Below, in pieces: positions 7,868 through 16,922 of a stretch of 64,000 nt of DNA. The stretch is from Methylobacter sp. KS41. Lineage in GTDB: Bacteria > Pseudomonadota > Gammaproteobacteria > Methylococcales > Methylomonadaceae. The stretch is from the NCBI GenBank assembly GCA_002862125.1, contig PHSP01000003.1, positions 930,001 through 994,000 on the forward strand, written 5' to 3'. The translations under genes and the position numbers were made by a program. Under the pieces are notes generated by a model. That model saw only the letters and a list, made by a program, of their open reading frames with translations. It had not been told where the DNA came from and did no database searches. The first letter of the stretch is position 1, and each line of letters opens with the position of its first letter.

Positions 7868-8734
7868 TCACTCTTTCAAAACGCTATCGCACAGCGCGGG
7901 CAATACCGGCGGCTTTGGCGGCTTTTGGGGAACGGCAGGGTGTTTGGCCTCTTCCGAAAACCACCAGGCCAGTCCGGCATCGCAGCCGTCGCCTGGCGGC
8001 AATGGCGTCTGGCCCTGGCAGTAATAATTGTTCCTAGGGCACTTGAGGCGGACGTGAAAGTGATCGTCATGTTTCCACCAGGGCCGGATTTTTCTTAGCC
8101 ACTCATGGGAAGCGTAGCGGAAACACAGTTCCCGCTTCACGCTGGGATTGACGAAAATCCGGTCGACTTCAGGCATTCGCGACGCCGCTTCAAGCACTTT
8201 TTCATTGGCCGGCGACCACTGAGAGTAATTTAGCGCATCCGATTGGCCTGCCAGCACCGATGGCGCGCTCCAGGTTTCGCGTTCATTAAACGCCAGCGTG
8301 CGGCTTTCCGCCTGCTTCGACAGCAAAAACCAGATATCGGCATCAAGCCCGGTTTGATGGCTGCGATGTCCGCTTAAGGCCGGTCCGCCGCGAGGTTGTC
8401 CCAAGTCGCCAATAAGCAGCTCGCCCAGATGCTGTCCGGCGGCGGTTCGCCCCAGTTTTTCAATAAACTGTTTCAAGTCCGGGTGGCCAAAGTACCGGTT
8501 TCTTGACAGCCGCATGATTTGATACCCTGCGCCATTGGCCGGCACGGAAACCGCGCCGCTGATGCATCCGCCATTATAGGTTCCGATGCTCTGGGCGTTT
8601 GCGCTTTTGGTTGGCCGGGTTATCCTTGACCACTGTTGCGCTTCAGACGCTGCAAGACATTCTGAAGACATAGCCGTTAACAAGATACTGCTAAAAAATA
8701 GAACTTTTATATTTAACACGCTGGCGCCTGACAT
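7868..8734 (-). CDS. mepA: Penicillin-insensitive murein endopeptidase (peptidase M74)
   Basis: 288 residues from the ATG at 8734; the frame extends to 8776 but the signal peptide (LNIKVLFFSSILLTAMSSECLA) favours the shorter start. LAS-metallopeptidase features are present: IGDLGQPRGGPALSGHRSHQTGLDADIWFLL holds the first zinc His/Asp set, and HDDHFHVRLKCP holds the last His-x-His. MepA cleaves D-Ala-mDAP cross-links in periplasmic peptidoglycan. The end is Pro/Lys-rich (PQKPPKPPVLP). Expressed leftward, convergent with the preceding gene. Confidence 0.9.
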   Translation of the reverse strand: MSGASVLNIKVLFFSSILLTAMSSECLAASEAQQWSRITRPTKSANAQSIGTYNGGCISGAVSVPANGAGYQIMRLSRNRYFGHPDLKQFIEKLGRTAAGQHLGELLIGDLGQPRGGPALSGHRSHQTGLDADIWFLLSKQAESRTLAFNERETWSAPSVLAGQSDALNYSQWSPANEKVLEAASRMPEVDRIFVNPSVKRELCFRYASHEWLRKIRPWWKHDDHFHVRLKCPRNNYYCQGQTPLPPGDGCDAGLAWWFSEEAKHPAVPQKPPKPPVLPALCDSVLKE

Positions 8735-9208
8735 AAAACTGCATAAAACCCATTGAGCCGGTATTTTACACGACAAGCAATGGACTTGCGTTGATGCCGC
8801 CGGTTCAGTGAAAAAAATTTCCTCATAAACGGCTTAACCTAAAACTGTCCTAAATGCCGTTCGACGGGCGAAACTTGATAAAAAACGCTAATTTAAGATA
8901 GACTGGCATAAATAGAGTGTGCTATAAAACAGGTTCTGTTTTTCTTAAAAGTTTTGTCTTGTTTTACCGTCGGTTACTTAAGGGATGCGCCGGAAATGGC
9001 TGCTTCAATGGGTAACGCCAGCGCCTTCGTTTGATCGCGGCTCTACGTCTATGTTCAGCAGAGTTTTGCCGGAAGGCGGTTTCACTCAGATGGCGGTTTG
9101 CTTATTACCAAGCCGATAAAAAAAATAGTATGGCGGCTTCATTAAAATTTTCTAGCGCTCTGCTAATATTGAGGAGTTTGGTTTTTTTAACTTAAAGGGG
9201 ATCTATTC
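8735..9208. other. Intergenic region upstream of the pilin gene
   Basis: About 470 bases with no credible gene. It must contain the divergent promoters of mepA and pilA. I looked for a sigma-54 GG-N10-GC signature before pilA and did not find a convincing one. Confidence 0.5.
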
Positions 9209-9667
9209 ATGAACGCATTACCTAACAAAAAAGCACAACAAGGTTTTACCTTGATCGAATTAATGATCGTGGTCGCGATCATTGGCATATTGGCGGCGGT
9301 GGCGATACCGGCCTACAATGATTATACGCAGCGCGCGCAAATGTCAGATGCATTCACCATGGCTGATGGAATGAAGATAGCTATTGCTGAGTTTGCTCAA
9401 TCAAATGGGTCTTTTCCAGCCGCTACCGACATTACTGCTGGTATAGGAGCCCCAGTAACTGGTAAATACGGTACTGCTGCTACTACGGCGGATACCGGTG
9501 TAGTTATTGTCACTATGGGTGCGGCTGGTGTCGTAGGTGCAGATATTGCTGGTACAACAGTTACCTTCACCCCTCCCGCACTGGCTGGGTTATCAGGAGC
9601 TTTTACTTGGACATGTACATCGACAGCAAAACAAAAATTTCTGCCTAAAACATGCGCGGGCGTTTAA
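9209..9667 (+). CDS. pilA: Type IV major pilin
   Basis: 152 residues with an AAGGGG ribosome-binding site. A short leader [12 protein letters not shown] precedes the prepilin peptidase site [25 protein letters not shown]; Glu5 of the mature protein is present. The C-terminal globular part is Thr/Ala/Gly-rich with a typical disulfide pair (TWTCTS ... PKTCAGV). It is the structural subunit of type IV pili. The gene is monocistronic and followed at once by REPs and two tandem terminators. Confidence 0.95.
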   Translation: MNALPNKKAQQGFTLIELMIVVAIIGILAAVAIPAYNDYTQRAQMSDAFTMADGMKIAIAEFAQSNGSFPAATDITAGIGAPVTGKYGTAATTADTGVVIVTMGAAGVVGADIAGTTVTFTPPALAGLSGAFTWTCTSTAKQKFLPKTCAGV

Positions 9668-9721
9668 TCCAGCCCGGTAGGGTGAGCAACGCTTTTCTGC
9701 CCGCCATAACCATAACCGCAT

Positions 9722-9774
9722 AACCAACCCAACACAAACCATCCAATCCTTCACCGGGTTGGGTGGTTTTTTTT
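9722..9774 (+). terminator. pilA terminator, first copy
   Basis: Stem CCCAAC / GTTGGG extended by CC-AA / GGTT across one bulge, with a loop of about 24 nt and a run of eight T. It is 55 bases after the pilin stop. Confidence 0.7.
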
Positions 9775-9871
9775 GATCACCTTTGGGTGTTATTGGTGGG
9801 CAAAACCGTCTGCCCACCCTACAAAATGGGCAACGCTTTTCTGCCCGCCACAACCATAACCGCAACCACAT

Positions 9872-9924
9872 AACCAACCCAACAAAAACCATCCAATCCT
9901 TCATCGGGCTGGGTGGTTTTTTTT
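9872..9924 (+). terminator. pilA terminator, duplicated copy
   Basis: The same stem and T-run as at 9722-9774 with a few substitutions, 150 bp downstream; it was duplicated with the REP unit. Confidence 0.6.
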
Positions 9925-10091
9925 GATCACCTTTGGGTGTTATTGGTGGGCAAAACCGCCTGCCCACCCTACAAATGGGCAACGCTTTTCTGCCCACCCT
10001 ACATGACAACTGCGGACAAAACCGCATTTCCCGCCCTGCATTTACCGCCTGTTGCTATACTGAATGAATCCGCTGGCCTACACCAATTACT

Positions 10092-10658
10092 ATGTCACGT
10101 TATCGACGCGCCGACATTCCTGGCGCAACTTACTTTTTTACTGTGGTCACCTACCGCCGTCGTCCGATTCTTTGTGACGCTCCGGTGCGCGCGGCATTGC
10201 GTGACGCTATCAAAACCGTGCAATCGCGGCATCCCTTTACCATCGATGCCTGGGTCTTATTACCCGACCATTTGCATTGCGTTTGGACATTACCGCCGGG
10301 CGACGCTAATTATTCGATGCGTTGGGTCTTAATAAAACGGATGGTTTCCAATGCATGCGCCCAACATTATCATTTAACGGATTGGATGACGGCATCCAAA
10401 ATCAAACATCGCGAATCAACCTTCTGGCAACGGCGTTACTGGGAACATTGCATTACTACGGAATTGGATTATGCGCATCACCTTGATTACATTGCCATCA
10501 ATCCGGTTAAACATGGCTTGGTGACGCGTGTACGGGATTGGCCCTATTCGACTTTTCACCGCGATGTCACGCGGGGCATTTATCCGCTGGATTGGGCTGG
10601 AACACCCGGCACACCGGCTTTGGCGCAACCCGGTAAGGCGCAATCCATAACCCGGTAA
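10092..10658 (+). CDS. REP-associated tyrosine transposase (RAYT, Y1_Tnp)
   Basis: 188 residues. Single-strand transposase signatures: YRRADIPGATYFFTVVTYRR at the N-terminus, the metal-binding His-x-His in LLPDHLHCVW (His60/62), FWQRRYWEHCI, and the Tyr-bearing helix DYIAINPVKHGLV followed by WPYSTFHR. These proteins cut and join REP hairpins. It appears intact, and REPs lie on both sides. The last residues (QPGKAQSITR) are encoded by a 22-bp tandem array, so the natural C-terminus may have been replaced. Confidence 0.9.
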   Translation: MSRYRRADIPGATYFFTVVTYRRRPILCDAPVRAALRDAIKTVQSRHPFTIDAWVLLPDHLHCVWTLPPGDANYSMRWVLIKRMVSNACAQHYHLTDWMTASKIKHRESTFWQRRYWEHCITTELDYAHHLDYIAINPVKHGLVTRVRDWPYSTFHRDVTRGIYPLDWAGTPGTPALAQPGKAQSITR

Positions 10659-10692
10659 GGCGCAATCCACAACCCGGTAAGGCGCAATCCAT
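10627..10692 (+). repeat. Three tandem 22-bp repeats
   Basis: Three copies of a 22-bp unit beginning AACCCGGTAAGGCGCAATCC, differing only at the last base. The first copy and part of the second encode the end of the upstream RAYT. The GGCGCAAT core is half of the adjacent REP palindrome. Confidence 0.85.
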
Positions 10693-10729
10693 AGGGCGCA
10701 ATAGGCGATAGCCGTATTGCGCCGCATGA
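10691..10729 (+). repeat. REP element, left copy
   Basis: A palindrome with arms GGCGCAATA / TATTGCGCC. This 39-bp segment is the exact reverse complement of 11326-11364, so the two copies bracket the broken RAYT in inverted orientation. Confidence 0.85.
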
Positions 10730-10785
10730 AAGGCATAATTGTCATCCACTACTTTGTTACAATGCGGGGATAATGAGGATTAACA

Positions 10786-11323
10786 ATGCCTGACTATCGC
10801 CGTTACCGCATTCCAGGCGGCACTTATTTTTTTACCGTCAATCTTTTGCAGAGGCACCCCAATGATTTATTGATCCGCCATATTGGTGTTCTTCGGCAAG
10901 CGGTCAAGGAAACCCGTAAACGCTGGCCTTTTCACATTGATTCCTGGGTGGTTCTTCCTGAACACTTGCATTGTATTTGGGCGCTACCTGAAGGCGATGA
11001 TGATAATTCCAACCGCTGGCGAGTTATTAAACAAACGTTTTCCAAGGCATTGCCCATGATCGAACGGCGTTCCGCCGTACGTGTTGCCCGAGGCGAGCGA
11101 GGAATTTGGCAGCGGCGTTTTTGGGAGCATACCATTGTTGATGATGCATGATTATGCGGCGCATGCCGATTATTGCCATATCAACCCGCTAAAATAGGGT
11201 TTGGTTAAACAGGTGGCGGATTGGCCTTATTCGACATTTCACCGGGATGTGGCGCGGGGGCTTTATCCGATTGACTGGGCAACTTCAATACCCTTGCTTG
11301 ATGTTGACGGGGAGCGGCGTTGA
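10786..11323 (+). pseudogene. Second RAYT gene, frameshifted and with a nonsense codon
   Basis: The first 121 codons encode YRRYRIPGGTYFFTVNLLQR, the His-x-His motif (LPEHLHCIW) and IWQRRFWEHTI. The frame then breaks near 11148 by a 1-nt change (GCA TGA TTA). The other frame continues DYAAHADYCHINPLK, hits TAG at 11195-11197, then reads GLVKQVADWPYSTFHRDVARG to a stop at 11321-11323. Two independent lesions inside the catalytic Tyr helix mean it is dead. It is paralogous to the RAYT at 10092 but clearly diverged. Confidence 0.85.
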
Positions 11324-11325
11324 AC

Positions 11326-11364
11326 TCATGCGGCGCAATACGGCTATCGCCTATTGCGCCCTAT
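11326..11364 (-). repeat. REP element, right copy
   Basis: Exact inverted copy of 10691-10729, directly after the end of the broken RAYT. The remaining bases to 11637 show no gene. Confidence 0.85.
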
Positions 11365-11637
11365 GTAATGCAACTTATCGGGTTGCCCGCCATAACCATC
11401 CCAAACGTTTAATGCCGCCGTTTTCTTTGTGCCATGAAAGAAAGCTCTGCGCAGGGAAACATGCTCTCCACTGTTTTTTGGATTCAAAATGCACCGGCCG
11501 GCATTTCCGTACAGCCTTGTTTCGGTTTACTTATAGCCGGATTTTACGGCGATATGTTTCATTCATTGGTAACAATCCGCGTTTATTATTTCAGCCGGGA
11601 TGATTGCTTCCCGATAAAAAAATAACTGGAGAAATAT

Positions 11638-13338
11638 ATGAAAAAGATTATCGCAACCGCCCTGGCCGTCGGTCTGGGCGGTGTTTCCATGGGGGCTGTC
11701 GCTAAACCCCAAAAAATTGATCATGTACTGCTGATTAGCATTGACGGCATGCATGCGCTGGATTACGTCAACTGTTCCAAGGGCATCAGCGGTGTGAACG
11801 GCGGCTCTCCTTATTGCCCCAATCTTGCGGCGCTAGGCGCGACCGGCATCAACTATTTACAGGCATCAACATCACGTCCCTCTGACTCCTTTCCAGGGTT
11901 AATGGCTCTGGTAACCGGGGGCACGCCACGCACGGTTGGCGCTTACTATGATGTCTCCTATGACCGGGCGCTAAACCCGCCCGCCATCGCCACCGGAAAT
12001 GGCGTTGCCGGAGGAGCGTGCACGCCCGGCGCAACGCCAATCGGCACCAGGACGGAATATGAAGAGGGGATAGATCTTGACCAGACAAAATTGAATGGCG
12101 GCGCGCCGAGTGGCGACGGCGGGATCAATGCAATTGATCCGAAGAAGCTCATACGCGATCAAAACTGCAAGCCCGTCTATCCGTGGAATTTTGTGCGCAC
12201 AAATACAATTTTTGGCGTAGCGCATGCGGCTGGAATGTACACTGCATGGTCCGACAAACATCCGGCATATTCCTCCGTTTCAGGTCCCGGTAACGGAAGC
12301 AACCTGAACGACTACTATTCGCCTGAAATCAACTCCACCGTGATTCCTCTCCCTGGCGTAGTGACTCCGACTGGAGCGTCCTGCGCCGCCATCCGGGACA
12401 ACACCCATACCGGAGCTTGGTCGGACAGTTTCGATAATATCCAGTGCTATGATACGCTGAAGGTGAACGGCATCCTGAATCAGATCAGTGGAAAGCGCCA
12501 TGACGGATCGATGGAAGCTCCGGTTCCCGCCATCTTTGGAATGAACTTTCAAGCGGTTAGCATCGGCGAGAAGCTCATCGAGAAATCCGTGGGTAAGACA
12601 GGCGGTTATATCGACAACGAGGGACGCCCATCGGACGCGTTGTTGAATGAAATCCAGTTTGTGGACGCGGCGATCGGCCAATTTGTGGACGCTCTACAGG
12701 CTCACCACAAGCTGGACTCAACGTTAATCGTGATTGCAGCTAAGCACGGCCAGTCAACGATCGACCCGGCCCGGTTCTCCCCCAACGTAAACTCACCGGC
12801 CACAATTCTGGATAATGCCGGACTGTTGCCGCTTTCTGAATCTCCTAGCAACCCTACCGGCATCGGCCCTACAGAAGACGACATTTCCTTGATTTGGCTG
12901 AATGATTCCAGCAAAACCGAAGAGGCGGTTGCGATGCTTCAGCAACAATCGCCGCCAACGAATAACGTCGCGGGTATTGGCGAGATTTATTCAGGCGCGG
13001 GTCTGAATCAGTTGTTCGGCAAGGATTCACGGACTCCCGATATCATCGTGACACCCAATGTCGGCGTTATTTATACAGGCAGCAGCAAGAAGCTTTCAGA
13101 GCACGGCGGCTGGTCACATGACGACACCAACACAGTTCTGTTGCTTTCGAACCCGAGTTTCGAAGCCAAGACTGTGAACGCCCCGGTTGTGAACATGTCT
13201 GTCGCGCCGACGATACTGCATGCGCTGGGACTTAACCCATACGAACTTGAGTCTGTACGTATCGAGCATACGCCATTATTGCCGGCGCTGCCCTTTCTAC
13301 ATTCCAGGGTTTGGGCGGACAGGGAAAGTGAAGACTAA
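11638..13338 (+). CDS. Secreted phosphodiesterase/nucleotide pyrophosphatase-like protein
   Basis: 566 residues with a good GGAG site. Signal peptide MKKIIATALAVGLGGVSMGAVA. Alkaline-phosphatase-superfamily metal sites: LISIDGMHALDY (first Asp), SRPSDSFPG with Ser84 in the place of the nucleophile, AAKHGQ, and SEHGGWSHDD near residue 485. It should hydrolyse phosphodiester or phosphate-monoester substrates outside the cytoplasm; the substrate is not readable. The long insertion between residues 105 and 200 is Gly/Ala/Pro-rich. It stands alone and is followed by a terminator. Confidence 0.85.
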   Translation: MKKIIATALAVGLGGVSMGAVAKPQKIDHVLLISIDGMHALDYVNCSKGISGVNGGSPYCPNLAALGATGINYLQASTSRPSDSFPGLMALVTGGTPRTVGAYYDVSYDRALNPPAIATGNGVAGGACTPGATPIGTRTEYEEGIDLDQTKLNGGAPSGDGGINAIDPKKLIRDQNCKPVYPWNFVRTNTIFGVAHAAGMYTAWSDKHPAYSSVSGPGNGSNLNDYYSPEINSTVIPLPGVVTPTGASCAAIRDNTHTGAWSDSFDNIQCYDTLKVNGILNQISGKRHDGSMEAPVPAIFGMNFQAVSIGEKLIEKSVGKTGGYIDNEGRPSDALLNEIQFVDAAIGQFVDALQAHHKLDSTLIVIAAKHGQSTIDPARFSPNVNSPATILDNAGLLPLSESPSNPTGIGPTEDDISLIWLNDSSKTEEAVAMLQQQSPPTNNVAGIGEIYSGAGLNQLFGKDSRTPDIIVTPNVGVIYTGSSKKLSEHGGWSHDDTNTVLLLSNPSFEAKTVNAPVVNMSVAPTILHALGLNPYELESVRIEHTPLLPALPFLHSRVWADRESED

Positions 13339-13451
13339 ACCGGCCGCTTATAATTAAAATAGAGCCGGCTGTCCGTTTGCCGGTAACAGAAGGAAACTAA
13401 AACAGAAGCTGCTAGATACCAAAGCAGCATCTGCATTTCCTCTACATATTA

Positions 13452-13483
13452 AAAGGCTTGCTGAAATCATCCGGCAAGCCTTT
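13452..13483 (+). terminator. Rho-independent terminator of the phosphodiesterase gene
   Basis: Perfect 10-bp stem AAAGGCTTGC / GCAAGCCTTT with a 12-nt loop and T-run, about 115 bases after the stop. Confidence 0.85.
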
Positions 13484-13754
13484 TTTATGGGGCCAGCAAT
13501 GGCGTTCAAACAGAGACAGGCTGATTACGAAAGTAATATGCTGTTATCAACAAGTAATTGAATCATTGCCATGTGGTGTTTGCCACAGCTAGAAACGGTA
13601 TTAAACAGTCTGGCATAAGTTATTAATCGATATTCGTAGCAACTATTCAGCTACGGCATTAACTGGTCAGTCAAAATTTTTTGAAACAAGAATGCAATTG
13701 AACAGATGGTAAATAAAAACAATGGACAGACTGTATCGAAATGTCTAGTCAAGG

Positions 13755-13850
13755 TTATGGCTTTTCGATACCCGCCTCGGTAGCCTTGACGACGGCTTCG
13801 ATCTTGTCGCCTACCTTGAGGTTAGCGCAGCTTTTCGAACCGCTGGACCT
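13755..13850 (-). pseudogene. C-terminal remnant of a DUF5666-like protein
   Basis: The minus strand reads KSCANLKVGDKIEAVVKATE followed by AGIEKP and a stop, with no start codon. The phrase LKVGDKIEA resembles the beta-barrel repeat of DUF5666-type proteins. It directly follows the diguanylate cyclase gene and shares its GC-rich codon choice, so both may have arrived together. Confidence 0.4.
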
Positions 13851-13857
13851 CATCCCA

Positions 13858-15243
13858 TTATTTTACAATCACCTTATTCCGCCCCGATTCTTTGGCTGAA
13901 TATAGCGCCTCATCGGCGCGCTTGATAAGGTCCAGCTCACCAGCCACATCGAGTTCAGGATAAGAGGTGATCCCGACGCTGATCGTAACGCGGATTACTT
14001 GGTCGCCATCTGCTACCGACGTTTCTTCCACCATGCGCAGTAACCGCTCTCCGATATCCCGTGCATTCTCCTTTGAAGCGGCAGGAAGGATGACCAAAAA
14101 TTCCTCGCCACCGTAGCGCATGAGAATGTCTCCCTCGCGAAGGGCCGCACGCGCTGTTTTCGTGACCTGCATAAGCACCCTGTCTCCTGCGAGATGACCA
14201 TAGGTATCGTTCACCTTCTTGAAATGATCAATATCGAACAACATGATACCGAGTGGCCCGGTCGTGCGGACCGCACGGCTGAACTCCTCGCTGAGCCTCG
14301 CCATGCCAAAACGGCGGTTATAAATGCCGGTCATCGGGTCAAGAGCCGCAAGCTTTTGCAGTCTGTCGTGCGTAAGGGCGTTGTTCATCGCAAGCGCCAT
14401 GCCCTGGCCGAACAGGTCGAGGAGTGACTTCGCCTCATTGGTAAAGCCAGCGGCGCTTGCCAGAATGATCGCGCCGAGCGGAACGCCCTTGTAGAGCACC
14501 GGATCGACAATCACTTCGCGCGGACGGAAGTCCGTCAGGACCCCTTCAACGGCAACGTCATCGGGCAGACCCACACACATACGCTTTTGGGTCTGCATGG
14601 CAAGCCGCACGTGGTCGCTGCTTCTCAGGGAATCAGGAGTGCGTATTCCCTGGGATGCCGTGACATTCATTTCGCCTTCTGTTGCGATCAATATGGCGCC
14701 TGCGTTCGCGTTCGTATGCTGAAGCAGTTCCTGAAGAGCTTTGTTCACCAGGACATCCAAATCCAATTGACTCGCAAGCATCGCGCTGAAGGAACTAACA
14801 GCGGCATCTCTACTGTGCGAGGCTGCAAGGGCCTTGACAAGATAATTGAAGGCCTTTCCGCTTTCGCCTATCTCGTCCTCTGAATCCACCGGTATGTAAC
14901 AGACTTCAGGCGTGCATTTATTCGCATCCCCGGTCCGCGATATTTCCATGAGGTTGGCTTCAACGAATCTCATGCGATCAGCCAGAATGTGCAGCTTGCT
15001 GCCGACGACGTTACGTGCCAGCCAGATATTGGCTCCGCCGACAACGAAGCCCGCTGTCATAGTCGCCGCGAAAAACCAAGGGGTCAGCACATGCTCCGTC
15101 GGCACGCCCATCATGACTACAAAAAATGGAAAGACGAGACCCATAACAAGACCGAGACCTGTCATCCAGATGGCAAGATCAGTAAATACTTTACGTGTCA
15201 GACGAATCACGGCGCTCCTTCTGTTGGCTGGAAATTTATTCAC
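13858..15243 (-). CDS. Membrane diguanylate cyclase (GAF-GGDEF)
   Basis: 461 residues. Two transmembrane helices (about 22-45 and 54-75), a HAMP-like linker to 135, a GAF-like domain (about 150-280, DLDVLVNKALQELLQHT ... GAIILAS), and a GGDEF domain from about 295. The active site is GGEEF at 378-382. An intact product-inhibition site RxxD (R369-D372) lies five residues before it, so the enzyme should make c-di-GMP from GTP with feedback control. The start is GTG at 15243 with a poor Shine-Dalgarno site. Codon use is more GC-rich than the flanking genes, which hints at transfer. Confidence 0.9.
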   Translation of the reverse strand: MNKFPANRRSAVIRLTRKVFTDLAIWMTGLGLVMGLVFPFFVVMMGVPTEHVLTPWFFAATMTAGFVVGGANIWLARNVVGSKLHILADRMRFVEANLMEISRTGDANKCTPEVCYIPVDSEDEIGESGKAFNYLVKALAASHSRDAAVSSFSAMLASQLDLDVLVNKALQELLQHTNANAGAILIATEGEMNVTASQGIRTPDSLRSSDHVRLAMQTQKRMCVGLPDDVAVEGVLTDFRPREVIVDPVLYKGVPLGAIILASAAGFTNEAKSLLDLFGQGMALAMNNALTHDRLQKLAALDPMTGIYNRRFGMARLSEEFSRAVRTTGPLGIMLFDIDHFKKVNDTYGHLAGDRVLMQVTKTARAALREGDILMRYGGEEFLVILPAASKENARDIGERLLRMVEETSVADGDQVIRVTISVGITSYPELDVAGELDLIKRADEALYSAKESGRNKVIVK

Positions 15244-15528
15244 CTAAAGCACAAAGATCATTCCTTGTACAATTTTCAATTACATGATTAAGACATCAAC
15301 AGCACGTCCTGCTTGTGTTACGCGATAACACAATAATTGTAGTGCTAGCAAGAAAGGCAATTTGACATTCTATCATTATACAAAAGGGAGCATCTATTAA
15401 TTGAAATTAAAACCATCTAAAAACAATATTGCCGATTTTTTTGAATTTATTTCAAAATCCGGGTGAATTGAAGTAAAAAACGCTTCAAATCTCCTGCGTT
15501 TGGGTTATTTCCCCGTATTTACGCGGTT
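15244..15528. other. AT-rich intergenic region
   Basis: 285 bases upstream of the cyclase gene and before the transposase fragment; no gene or terminator was recognised. Confidence 0.4.
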
Positions 15529-15855
15529 TTGGAGTTCTATGACCAAAAGAACGGTTTGTCCCGCGATCCCATTGAGTTTACCTGGATCAGCACACTGGTA
15601 GGTAATGTGAAGAATGCCATCACAGGCACTTATCATGCGATAAACCCCAAGCATTTACCTCGTTACCTGGCCGAATTCTGCTACCGCCATAACCGGAGGT
15701 TTCAGCTGGAAGACATGCTACCCCGCTTTGTTTATGTTGCTGTGAGAACGCCCCCTATGCCAGGCCGGCTTTTGAAATTAGCTGAGACTTATGGTAATCA
15801 GGAAAAAACTTTGGTCTCGCCACTCAATTTCATCAAAAAGTCATCTTATAAATGA
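15529..15855 (+). pseudogene. C-terminal fragment of an IS1595/ISXO2-type transposase
   Basis: A 108-residue open frame matching only the end of ISXO2-like DDE transposases: EFTWISTLVGNVKNAITGTYHA, then HLPRYLAEFCYRHNRRFQLEDM. The zinc-ribbon N-terminus and first catalytic Asp are missing, and no start codon fits. A dead insertion-sequence scrap. Confidence 0.75.
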
Positions 15856-15934
15856 AACAATAGGTGCAGTTAATGGCTCATTGTATAATTAGCTCCAGTT
15901 TTTACAGTCTGATAACTTAAGGATTAATTGACGC

Positions 15935-16675
15935 ATGACTCCAGATAAACCCTCCATCCGCCGCCGCGGCATTTATTTGTTACCTAATCTGTTTACTACG
16001 GGAGCCTTATTTGCCGGTTTCTATGCCATTACTTCGGCGATGGGCGGACGCTTCGAGACGGCTGCCGTAGCTATTTTTATAGCGATGATACTGGATGGAA
16101 TGGATGGCCGGGTGGCCCGGTTAACGAATACGCAGAGTGAATTCGGCGCTCAATACGATAGTTTGTCGGATATGGTTTCGTTTGGCGCGGCGCCAGCGCT
16201 GGTCATGTATTTATGGGCGTTTTCCAGCCTGGGCAAGGTTGGTCTGTTTGCAGCCTTTGTTCACATGGCGGGCGGCGCTTTAAGACTGGCCCGCTTTAAT
16301 ACGCAATTGACTTCCGCGGATAAGCGTTATTTTCAAGGCTTGCCCAGTCCGGCAGCGGCGGCTATTCTTGCCGGATTTATCCTGATCAGTCTGGAGTATG
16401 GTTACGATATTGAAATATTTAAGTATATTGCACTGCTGTTAACCATCAGCACCGGCTTGTTGATGGTGAGTAATTTCAGGTATTCCAGTTTCAAGGAAAT
16501 CGATTTAAAAGGCAAAGTGCCTTTTTTTGTAACTATTGCCGTTATGTTGGGTATCGCTTTTGTGATGGCGCATCCGCAAACAATGCTGTTTTTATTATTT
16601 TTGGGCTATGCGATTTCCGGCCCGGTTATTACTTTGATTATGCGCAAGCGTAGATTACAAGGGCGTAAAGCGTAA
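15935..16675 (+). CDS. pssA: CDP-diacylglycerol-serine O-phosphatidyltransferase
   Basis: 246 residues, polytopic. The CDP-alcohol phosphotransferase signature is complete: DGRVARLTNTQSEFG AQYD SLSD (D-G-x2-A-R-x8-G-x3-D-x3-D) at about residues 56-80. Several hydrophobic helices follow. It makes phosphatidylserine, the precursor of phosphatidylethanolamine, in the inner membrane. It sits 247 bases before leuA; pssA near branched-chain amino-acid genes is a familiar arrangement. Confidence 0.95.
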   Translation: MTPDKPSIRRRGIYLLPNLFTTGALFAGFYAITSAMGGRFETAAVAIFIAMILDGMDGRVARLTNTQSEFGAQYDSLSDMVSFGAAPALVMYLWAFSSLGKVGLFAAFVHMAGGALRLARFNTQLTSADKRYFQGLPSPAAAAILAGFILISLEYGYDIEIFKYIALLLTISTGLLMVSNFRYSSFKEIDLKGKVPFFVTIAVMLGIAFVMAHPQTMLFLLFLGYAISGPVITLIMRKRRLQGRKA

Positions 16676-16922
16676 AATCTGCTTGAGGGAAAATTATCAT
16701 TCGCGTATAGTCAACATCATGATTATTCAAGACACTTCGCATTTCAAAAACATGTTTGCTGTCACAATGACCGCCGGGGCAAGCTTGCGTGCGTGGTCAT
16801 GCCTCTCTTTAAGATTCCTGCCCTGATGGGCATACAATCTTTTTCATTCAATTAGCTAAATCCCCCCCTTATTTATTTATATCAACACAACTGTTGATAT
16901 ATCTCCATGAATGGAGTTTTTT

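Larger units (their letters stand above)
9672..9994. repeat. REP/BIME cluster, about 145-bp unit repeated
   Basis: Two tandem copies (periods 144 and 149 bp) plus a third partial copy. Each unit has a plus-strand REP (GTAG-GGTGAGCA...TGCCCGCC in the first), a terminator stem, and a minus-strand REP whose arms are GGTGGGCA / TGCCCACC followed by CTAC (9795-9822 and 9945-9972). The GTAG head and palindrome match RAYT-type REPs, and a RAYT gene starts at 10092. Confidence 0.75.
13339..13857. other. Intergenic region with terminator and gene remnant
   Basis: 519 bases between convergent genes. It contains the terminator at 13452-13483 and, on the minus strand at 13755-13850, a short C-terminal coding remnant. 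Nothing else was seen. Confidence 0.6.

Noticed and set aside
8777-9208. Sigma-54 promoter for pilA
   Set aside because: No GG-N10-GC element with correct spacing was found in the upstream region.
9672-9994. 145-bp repeats downstream of pilA as CRISPR or as a second pilin copy
   Set aside because: Only two and a half units, made of REP palindromes and terminators; no pilin coding content.
9593-10027. 144-codon minus-strand frame across the REP cluster
   Set aside because: Its protein repeats simply translate the 145-bp DNA unit.
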